Part shown: positions 1 to 5,515 of the stretch, in pieces | How the letters are laid out: each line of letters starts with the position of its first letter | How positions within the stretch are numbered: position 1 is the stretch's first letter | Assembly: GCA_016710385.1 (NCBI GenBank) | Contig: JADJVX010000009.1 | Coordinates: 1 to 11,197, forward strand | Direction: 5' to 3' | Source: Actinomycetales bacterium | GTDB lineage: Bacteria > Actinomycetota > Actinomycetes > Actinomycetales > Dermatophilaceae | DNA length: 11,197 nt | The notes under the pieces: model-generated | Told to the model about the DNA's origin: nothing | What the model saw: only the letters and a program-made list of their open reading frames with translations | The model's database searches: none | Translations under genes and position numbers: made by a program

Positions 1-27
1 GAGGTCGGTTGAGGCTTGCCAGGCGCT
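1..27 (-). pseudogene. Possible continuation of the reading frame split by the IS (window edge)
   Basis: Read on the minus strand these 27 bases are nine open codons (SAWQASTDL). They continue in frame from the short ORF that starts at ATG 2174, once the IS and one GTAGG copy are removed. The piece is far too short to identify a family, and the gene, if real, continues outside the window. This is inference from the restored frame only. Confidence 0.3.
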
Positions 28-32
28 GTAGG
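28..32. repeat. Target site duplication, left copy (GTAGG)
   Basis: GTAGG lies directly outside the left end of the IS and is repeated directly outside the right end at 2160-2164. A short duplication of 4 to 8 bp is normal for IS21-family insertion. An intact duplication suggests that the element arrived by simple transposition with no later rearrangement. Confidence 0.85.
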
Positions 33-57
33 TGTCGACGGCGCTCGAAGAGTGAGC
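33..57 (+). repeat. Left terminal inverted repeat of the IS21-family element
   Basis: The 25-bp repeat starts TGTCGACGGCGCT and ends AGTGAGC. It pairs with 2135-2159 with three mismatches. Its inner part (TCGAAGAGTGAGC, 45-57) recurs as a direct repeat at 69-81, exactly 24 bp further in. Repeated end units of this kind are the usual IS21 transposase-binding sites. This end lies downstream of istB. Confidence 0.9.
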
Positions 58-62
58 ACTTT

Positions 63-81
63 CGGCGGTCGAAGAGTGAGC
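63..81 (+). repeat. Subterminal repeat, left end of IS
   Basis: CGGCGGTCGAAGAGTGAGC repeats the inner part of the left terminal repeat in the same orientation, 24 bp inward. It ends 4 bp before the istB stop codon. It is probably a second transposase-binding site. Confidence 0.75.
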
Positions 82-85
82 GGTT

Positions 86-886
86 TCAGTTTAGGGATTC
101 TTGCTCGGCTTTGATGCTGGGCAGGGTGTCGACGCCGCGGTCGCGTAGCCGGTAGGAGGCGCCTTTGAGGGCGATGACGTCGGCGTGGTGGACGATGCGG
201 TCGATCATCGCGGCGGCGACGACTTGGTCGCCGAAGACGCCGGCCCAGGAGCTGAACGCGAGGTTGCTGGTGAGGATCAGCGAGGCGTGCTCGTACCGGG
301 AGGAGACGAGCTGGAAGAAGAGGTTGGCGGCGTCCTGGGCGAAGGGCAGGTAGCCGACCTCGTCGACGATGATCAGCCCGTACCGTCGCAGGCGGGTCAG
401 CTCGGTCGGGAGGCGGCCGCGGTCGTGGGCCTCGGTCAGGCGGGTGACCCAGTCGGTGGCGGTGGCGAACAGCACCCGGTGTCCTTGGCGGGCGGCGGCA
501 ACGCCCAGGGCGGTGGCCAGGTGCGTCTTGCCCGTGCCCGGCGGGCCGAGGAGGACGACGTTGCGGTGCTCGGCCAGGTAGGCACCCGAGGCCAGGGCCT
601 GGACCGGGGTGCGGGCTGCGGGTTGGTGGTCGAAGTTGAAGTCGTCCAGGGTCTTGACCGCGCCGAAGCCGGCGGCGCGGATGCGTAGCCGGGCGCCGGA
701 GGCGTTGCGGGCGGCGACCTCGCGTTCCAGGACCGCGGCCAGGTAGTCCTCGTGGGTCCACCCTGTGTCGCGGGCGTGGTCAGCCAGGCGGGCGGCGGCC
801 TCGGTGATCCGCGGTGCCTTCAGCGCGGCGGCCAGGTGGGTGATCTGCTTGAGCGACTCGCTCCCGGCGGTGGGCTTGGGTGTCAT
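86..886 (-). CDS. istB: IstB, AAA+ ATPase helper of IS21 transposition
   Basis: IstB is the DnaA/DnaC-like AAA+ partner of the IS21 transposase. In studied members it assembles on target DNA in an ATP-dependent way and stimulates strand transfer. The 266-residue protein is the usual family length. It shows Walker A GPPGTGKT (residues 114-121), Walker B LIIVDE (171-176), a sensor-1 region LILTSN (about 204-209) and an arginine in MIDRIVHH (about R230). The ATG at 886 is preceded by GAGGTGA, a good ribosome binding site. It overlaps the restored istA stop as ATGA (886-883), so it is co-translated with istA. The gene is intact and ends inside the left end region of the element. Confidence 0.96.
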   Translation of the reverse strand: MTPKPTAGSESLKQITHLAAALKAPRITEAAARLADHARDTGWTHEDYLAAVLEREVAARNASGARLRIRAAGFGAVKTLDDFNFDHQPAARTPVQALASGAYLAEHRNVVLLGPPGTGKTHLATALGVAAARQGHRVLFATATDWVTRLTEAHDRGRLPTELTRLRRYGLIIVDEVGYLPFAQDAANLFFQLVSSRYEHASLILTSNLAFSSWAGVFGDQVVAAAMIDRIVHHADVIALKGASYRLRDRGVDTLPSIKAEQESLN

Positions 887-2091
887 GGCTGACTCACCTC
901 TGTCAGCCCGAAGGCGCGGTCGTAGTCGGCGAGGTCGCGCACCATCCCGTCCGCCTCGGGCGCCGCTGGCGTGGGGTGCTGATAGTCCTGGCGCAGCGCC
1001 GCGGCGTCGCGACGTGCGTGGGATCGGTGACGGTCATGCCGCGGGCCCAGCGGCGGGGTGTTCGGCCACCAGCTGGCTACCGTGACGAACCCGCACGAGG
1101 TCGAGGTCGGCGGCCACGTCGACCCGGGCGCCTATCGCGCGGGGTCGACGGAATAGTCGTTGGTGTCGACGCGCACGTAGTAGTCCCGGCCCAGGCGGAC
1201 GTGGTTGCGCCAGCCCAGGTGCAGCACCGCCGGCGGTAGGGGCAGCATCGACTCCTTGTCCGCGGCGAGCAGATCGGTCGGCCGTGCCTTGAAGGTGCGC
1301 ACCGTCCGCGCGTTGGCGGTGGTCAGCCAGTGGGTGAACTGGGCGTTGAAGTCGGCCGGGGACTCAAAGTGTCGGCCGGGCATGAAGGAAGTCTCGAAGA
1401 AGCCGTTGCGCCGCTCGACGATGCCCTTGGACTCCGGGTCCCGCGGCGGCAGCAGCACCACCTTCGTGGCCAGCGTCCCGGCGAACACCGCGACCGGTTC
1501 GGTGACCTTGCGCCGTCCGATGCCAGGCTCGTTGTCCCAGATCAACCGGCGCGGCACCCGACCCAGCTCACTGAGCAGGTCCCACGTCCCGAGCAGCAGG
1601 TCCGGTGTCTTCCGCGTCGGGATCATCCGCCCGAGCATGTAGCGGGAGTACCCGCAGGTCATGACCAGCACCGGAAGCAGCGTCCGCGAGCCATCCTCGA
1701 GCAGGATCTTGCGCGGCGGGAACCACAGGTCGCACTGAGCCACGTCCCCGGCCGTCCACGTCAGCCGATCGGCTGGATCGATCGGGCGGTGGTCAGCCCG
1801 GACCCGGTTGACGTTATCGCGGAACCAGCGGATCGACCCGGTCCACCCGACACGTTCGGCCAGCACCGTGGCCGGCATGTCCGGAGTGTCCGCCAACAGC
1901 TGACGCACCCGCGCCTCGTACGGCGTGAACGACGTCGGCCCCGGCCTGCGTTCGTACTTCGGCGGACCGTCCGAGGCCACAGCCTTGGCGACCGTGTTCC
2001 TCGCGAGGCCCAACCTCTTGGCGATCTTGGCCTTCGGCACACCCTCGGCGGCCAGCCTCCTGATCAGCGCCCAGTCCTCCATGGTGATCAC
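883..2091 (-). pseudogene. istA: IstA, IS21-family DDE transposase, frameshifted near its 3' end
   Basis: This is the catalytic transposase of the element. The first 319 codons (to 1132) are intact. They hold an N-terminal helix-turn-helix of the MEDWALIRRL...IAKRLGLARNTV type (about residues 4-36), then a retroviral-integrase-like core. The likely DDE triad is D121 (AQCDLW), D186 (IWDNEP) and E226 (KGIVER). Frame 1 stops after YSVDPAR. The typical IstA tail continues in other frames: RAIGARVDVAADLD, then RRWARGMTVTDP, then ALRQDYQHPTPAAPEADGM and DLADYDRAFGLTE, ending at a TGA that overlaps the istB start. Restoring one base at each of about 1141-1144, 1055-1058 and 1002-1005 gives a 403-residue protein. 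The start is GTG 2091 or ATG 2082; GGAG at 2096-2093 is better spaced for ATG 2082. It is either a decayed gene or a run of sequence errors in GC-rich DNA. Confidence 0.88.
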
Positions 2092-2110
2092 ACTCCAATC
2101 GTCGAAGAGT

Positions 2111-2132
2111 GCTCACTTTTCGAGCGCCGTCA
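2111..2132 (-). repeat. Subterminal repeat, right end of IS
   Basis: On the minus strand this reads TGACGGCGCTCGAAAAGTGAGC, written here in two parts: TGACGGCGCTC then GAAAAGTGAGC. It is a second copy of the terminal repeat in the same orientation. It also forms one arm of a near-perfect inverted repeat (2102-2111 with 2114-2123, one mismatch in ten) just upstream of istA. That places a possible transposase-binding operator in front of its own gene. Confidence 0.7.
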
Positions 2133-2134
2133 CA

Positions 2135-2159
2135 GCTCAGTTTTCAAGCGCCGTCGACA
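2135..2159 (-). repeat. Right terminal inverted repeat of the IS21-family element
   Basis: Read on the minus strand this begins TGTCGACGGCGCTTG and ends CTGAGC. It matches the left end at 22 of 25 positions. It is the end nearest the istA start, about 44 bp upstream of the GTG at 2091. Confidence 0.9.
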
Positions 2160-2164
2160 GTAGG
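2160..2164. repeat. Target site duplication, right copy (GTAGG)
   Basis: This is the second copy of GTAGG, directly outside the right end of the IS21-family element. It is identical to 28-32. Confidence 0.85.
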
Positions 2165-2174
2165 TGAGTTCCAT
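2160..2174 (-). pseudogene. Possible 5' end of a gene interrupted by the IS at codon 5
   Basis: ATG at 2174 starts MELTY, preceded by GGGAGG only three bases upstream (a short spacing) and by AAGGGG further up. The IS21-family element enters after codon 5. Across the junction the frame hits TGA inside the right end of the element. Without the element it runs on for nine further codons to the window edge. If it is a gene, it lay downstream of the five-gene operon in the same direction and is now disrupted. Confidence 0.3.
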
Positions 2175-2432
2175 GACCCTCCCAAATCCCCTTCACCATC
2201 TGGGCGGAGGTTACGGTTCTCGTTTTGGTCACGTCGCGCTACAGGGAGAACTGGGCGGGGCAAGCGGATTTCAAAATCGAGGGCTCCCTGCGCTGGGACC
2301 AATCGGTTGGGGAGCCGGCGCGCGTCCGTAGAGCTTGGAGCGGGTCCACTTTCACGGGGCTGACCGCGTGTTCAGTGTCGCCGAGCGTGAACGCCAGCGT
2401 TCGCGCCAAGGGTCTTCCCTTCATGGGGCGGA
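2165..2432. other. Intergenic stretch between the IS and the operon, no confident gene
   Basis: About 270 bp. It holds a strong hairpin at 2385-2406 and a 61-codon minus-strand ORF from ATG 2424 to TAG 2239. The ORF begins MKGRPLARTLAFTLGD, has no ribosome binding site and belongs to no family I recognise. An overlapping plus-strand frame (2225-2440) starts at TTG and also lacks support. There is a 7-bp inverted repeat GGCTCCC/GGGAGCC (2282-2288, 2310-2316) with a 21-nt spacer, and a weak AAGGG-TCTT-CCCTT hairpin (2408-2421). I see no tRNA and no convincing promoter. Confidence 0.5.
2385..2406 (-). terminator. Hairpin just downstream of the operon, possible terminator
   Basis: GCGTGAACGC and GCGTTCGCGC form a ten-position stem with a 2-nt loop, nine of ten pairs on the minus-strand transcript. 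It lies 26 bases past the stop codon of the last operon gene (2433). There is no T-tract, so it is not a classical intrinsic terminator. Actinobacteria are often suggested to use such bare GC-rich stems. The position supports a role in ending or protecting the operon mRNA, but this is inference. Confidence 0.35.
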
Positions 2433-4403
2433 TCAGCTGAGCAGCGTTTCGAGTCGGTCGAGGACGAATCTCAGCCGCAGCAGGTCGGACGCCTTCGATT
2501 GGCCGGTCGTCAGGGGTTCGAGGGCGTCGGTCAGGCTGCCCAGGCCCAGGTCGGACGCCTCGCGCCGACGGCGTCCGAGGGTTTCCGTCTGGCGGTCGGT
2601 GAGGGTTGACCGACCACTGGACGCCAATGCGAGAGCCACGTCGCCCACACTGGCGCACAGGCGCTGCAGGTCGTCCAGCTCGCGAATGGGACCGGTGGCG
2701 CGGCGCTCCTTGCCTTGGCCGAGCAGGATGCGGCGCCACGACGCCGACAGGCCGTGAAACCGCAGCGGTGTGAGAGTCAGCGAGATCAGCTTGAGGGCCT
2801 TGTTCTCGATGAGGAAGATCCCTTCGGGCTGATCGCCGACCGCCACGATGGCCGCGATCCTGGCTCGTCCGATCAGCCAGGTCAGCAGCTGGGAGTTACG
2901 TTCGCCTGCGTCCAAGGTCAGGCGGTGGACGCGGCCGGCGGTGTCGACGACGGGCCAGATCAGCCGCTGGGAGACCTCGTCCAACTCGATGGTGCCGAGA
3001 CCGAACGAGGCACGAGGGCGGATGACCCGAACCAGCTCGGATGATGCCCCGAACATCACCCGAGCAGCCCCCTCGCCAGCTGCATTCACCTCAGCTGCGA
3101 GGGTGTCCAGGTCGACACCCGCCCAGGTGCCGGCGGTGACGCTCGTGCGGACCGTCGCGCTCAGTGTCCCGTCGTCGCGCCGCTTGGCTGCGGCCACCTC
3201 GAGCGGCCCGGCGCAGAGTCGCTCGGCCGACGCACCCCAGAGCAGCGGTGTCACCCAGCTCGCGGTGAAGCTCGGGTCCGCCCCTGCGGCGCGTCCGGTG
3301 GTGGCCTGCTCGAGGCGTCCGGCGTCGGGATCCCAGGCGTGCAGCGTGAGGCCGCGGGCCCCCGAGGTGGCCTGCCACCATCGTGCAGCAAGGGGAATCA
3401 GCCGTCGGACGCCCGCTTCGTCCTGCCCGGACGACCCGCCCATCAGCGTCGCGGGGGTGTTATCCGACGCGATGGCTGTCCCCAGTGCCCATGCTTGGGC
3501 GAGGGCGGAGAAGGCCGCGGACTCGTGGGTGTCGTCGTCGCGGGCCAGCAACGCCCGCACCTCGGACGCCGCCGCGATCGTGAGACGCGCCAGCAGCGGC
3601 AGATCTTCGAGCTTGGCCCGTGTGCCCGCACGGGAGAGCCGATCGGCAGCACCCACCGCTGCACGGGCGAGGCCGTCGGCGGTCAACCGTTCAACAACGG
3701 CGGCCACCTCGGACGCCGCGTGCAGCTGGGCTGGTTGCAGGCCGTCACGTGCAGCCAGCCCGTCGGGCCACGACCAGGCACGTCCATGCGCCGCGAACAG
3801 CCGGACGACCGCCGCCAGCCGCCAGGCACGTTCGGCCACATCGGAGTGCGAGCCCTCGACGACCATGCCCTCGGGCCCGACGCCCGCGATGGCGAGCACG
3901 CGGGGTGAGCCCGGCCACGACAGGGTCAACTGACTGCCCTTGGCTTCGACCGTGTTCGGGCCGTCCAGGGGCTCACGCGCCACCCGCCGGATGGCCGCCA
4001 TACCGGCAGCCCTGTTCACAGACTCCGGCGTCCAGGCCAGTACCTCAGAGAGCACGTCGGACGGCTCAGTCCCGGCCGTGGCTGGGACGCCCGCCGGGTC
4101 GGCGTCTGCTGAGTCACTGAGGATGTCCACCGCCGACCGCGCCCAGAGACACGACGCCACCACGTGAACGCACACGCCCGCGACGGGGCAGGGGCAGCGC
4201 AACGCCTTCGGCCCACCGGGCGCGAGGCGAACCGACAACCCATCGCAGGCCACCTCGACCCACTCATCACCCATGTCGCCGAGCGTCACCGCGCCGTCAG
4301 TCACCAGCTTGATGGCCCGCCGAACCAGCCCTGGGTTCGCGAAAGCGGCGAGTGCGTCGTCATCGAAGCCGGCCAGGCCCGACAGCCAGGGCGGAAGGCT
4401 CAC
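2433..4403 (-). CDS. SWIM zinc-finger protein, YehQ-like
   Basis: This 656-residue protein carries an N-terminal SWIM zinc finger, CPCPVAGVCVH, with ligands C70, C72, C78 and H80. The CxC-CxH spacing of five residues is one short of the usual minimum quoted for the family. SWIM fingers bind nucleic acid or proteins. The remainder is alanine- and leucine-rich and mostly helical by eye, with no other motif I recognise. There is no signal peptide or membrane segment, so it is cytoplasmic. The GTG start at 4403 overlaps the stop of the VWA gene (GTGA), and it is the last gene of the operon. Its place after ATPase, DUF5682 and VWA genes matches E. coli yehQ, recalled from memory. Its role is unknown; it may recruit the complex to DNA or to a partner. 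Confidence 0.88.
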   Translation of the reverse strand: MSLPPWLSGLAGFDDDALAAFANPGLVRRAIKLVTDGAVTLGDMGDEWVEVACDGLSVRLAPGGPKALRCPCPVAGVCVHVVASCLWARSAVDILSDSADADPAGVPATAGTEPSDVLSEVLAWTPESVNRAAGMAAIRRVAREPLDGPNTVEAKGSQLTLSWPGSPRVLAIAGVGPEGMVVEGSHSDVAERAWRLAAVVRLFAAHGRAWSWPDGLAARDGLQPAQLHAASEVAAVVERLTADGLARAAVGAADRLSRAGTRAKLEDLPLLARLTIAAASEVRALLARDDDTHESAAFSALAQAWALGTAIASDNTPATLMGGSSGQDEAGVRRLIPLAARWWQATSGARGLTLHAWDPDAGRLEQATTGRAAGADPSFTASWVTPLLWGASAERLCAGPLEVAAAKRRDDGTLSATVRTSVTAGTWAGVDLDTLAAEVNAAGEGAARVMFGASSELVRVIRPRASFGLGTIELDEVSQRLIWPVVDTAGRVHRLTLDAGERNSQLLTWLIGRARIAAIVAVGDQPEGIFLIENKALKLISLTLTPLRFHGLSASWRRILLGQGKERRATGPIRELDDLQRLCASVGDVALALASSGRSTLTDRQTETLGRRRREASDLGLGSLTDALEPLTTGQSKASDLLRLRFVLDRLETLLS

Positions 4404-5515
4404 GTGGTCACCTCAGCCAGCCACTCGGCGAACCGGTCAGGCGTCATGGCGGCGATCTCCACGCCCGCGGACGCCAGCCGCGCCGCCATCGCGCGGTCAT
4501 ACCAGGGGTCGCCTTCGTCACCCAACGACGCCAGCCCGAGCAGCTTCACCCCGGACGTCGCCAAGCGCCGCGTCGCGGCCAACAACGCCGTGACCGAGCC
4601 GCCCTCCTCGAAGTCGCTGATCAAGGCGATGACCGTACGCGACGGCTGCTTGACGAGCTTCTCGGCGTAGGCCATCGCGCGTGCGATATCAGTGCCACCG
4701 CCCAGCTGCGCGGTCATCAGCACCTCGACGGGGTCGCTTGCCAGGTGCGACACATCGGCCAACGCCGTGTCGAACAGCACCAGCCGGACGCTGATGCCCG
4801 GCAGGCCGGCGAGGATCGCCGCCGACACCGCACTGTGCAGCACCGAGCCCGCCATCGAACCCGACTGATCGACCAGGATGATCACCTGCCAATCGAGATT
4901 GCGGCGCCGCTGCCGGGCCATGAACCGCACTTGATCGACCAGCATCCGGCCGGACTCGGGGTCGACATGGTCAAGGTTGGTGACGATCGTCCGGCGCCAA
5001 TCGAAGTTCCGCAGCGAGGCGTGCATGCTTCGGCGGTGCCGGGCACGGGAGCCGCTGAAGCTGGTCTCGAACCGAGGGCGCAGTCTGGCGATGATGTCCT
5101 CGACGACCTTCGCGATCAGCCGCCGGACACCGTCGGCTGTCTCCGGGCTGAGGCGTCCACGGCTGCGGAGCAGCGCCTTGGCGAGGTCGGGGCTGGCTTC
5201 GAGGCTGTCGACCGCAGCCGGGTCGGCGAGCAGATCATCGAGGCCGTAGCGCCCGATGGCGTCACGCTCCATGCGCTCCAACGTCGAGGCCGGGAACAGG
5301 GCCCGCGCTTTGCCGAGCCAGTCCAACGCCTTGAGCGCCGACGGGTCGAGCGATCCTCCTTTGCCGGTGAGATGCCGGTGCCCGCGGGCGGTGTATTCGC
5401 GGTCGTAGAGATAGCCAAGGGTGGCGTCCAGGCCGGCGTCGCCGACGCCGTTCGGCAGGTGGTTGTCGGCGTAGCGTCCGAGTACGAGTCGCCAGCGGCG
5501 CGCCATTTCGGTCAT
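4400..5515 (-). CDS. VWA-domain protein, YehP-like (MoxR partner)
   Basis: This 371-residue protein has an N-terminal helical region of about 200 residues and a C-terminal von Willebrand factor A domain. The metal-binding MIDAS site looks complete: DQSGS (D216, S218, S220), T275 in GGGTD and D301 in ISDFEE. The layout resembles CoxE-like VWA proteins that work with MoxR ATPases, as ViaA works with RavA. The expected role is a metal-dependent adaptor that links the ATPase to its target. No signal peptide or membrane helix is visible. ATG at 5515 overlaps the upstream stop as ATGA, and its own stop overlaps the next GTG. Length is close to the roughly 380 residues I recall for E. coli YehP. The substrate is unknown. 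Confidence 0.92.
   Translation of the reverse strand: MTEMARRWRLVLGRYADNHLPNGVGDAGLDATLGYLYDREYTARGHRHLTGKGGSLDPSALKALDWLGKARALFPASTLERMERDAIGRYGLDDLLADPAAVDSLEASPDLAKALLRSRGRLSPETADGVRRLIAKVVEDIIARLRPRFETSFSGSRARHRRSMHASLRNFDWRRTIVTNLDHVDPESGRMLVDQVRFMARQRRRNLDWQVIILVDQSGSMAGSVLHSAVSAAILAGLPGISVRLVLFDTALADVSHLASDPVEVLMTAQLGGGTDIARAMAYAEKLVKQPSRTVIALISDFEEGGSVTALLAATRRLATSGVKLLGLASLGDEGDPWYDRAMAARLASAGVEIAAMTPDRFAEWLAEVTT

Larger units (their letters stand above)
33..2159 (-). mobile_element. IS21-family insertion sequence, complete ends, istA-istB
   Basis: A 2127-bp element. It is bounded by 25-bp inverted repeats that start TGTCGACGGCGCT at both ends and match at 22 of 25 positions. It is flanked by a 5-bp direct repeat, GTAGG. 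Inside are two minus-strand genes in the IS21 order, a DDE transposase (istA) followed by an AAA+ helper ATPase (istB). Further copies of the inner part of the end repeat lie just inside each end, as is usual for IS21 ends, which carry several transposase-binding sites. The ends and target duplication are intact. The istA gene is frameshifted as sequenced, so the copy may be unable to move by itself unless the shifts are sequence errors. The iterated heptamer GGACGCC that is common in the rest of the window is almost absent here, which fits recent arrival from elsewhere. Confidence 0.95.

Noticed and set aside
1330..2163. Plus-strand open frame of 277 codons antisense to istA
   Set aside because: The minus strand here encodes an IS21 transposase with a DDE triad. 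The antisense frame is Arg/Pro-rich and runs into the IS end.
2282..2316. Inverted repeat GGCTCCC/GGGAGCC as a terminator
   Set aside because: A 7-bp stem with a 21-nt spacer and no T-tract is too weak and is expected by chance at this GC content.
2425..2739. Upstream extension of the 61-codon minus-strand ORF into the SWIM gene
   Set aside because: The extension is out of frame with the SWIM protein and has shadow-like composition. Only the part from ATG 2424 lies outside the gene.
2848..3933. Plus-strand open frame of 361 codons antisense to the SWIM gene
   Set aside because: Low-complexity Ser/Arg/Ala composition with no recognisable motif. It lies wholly inside a convincing minus-strand gene.
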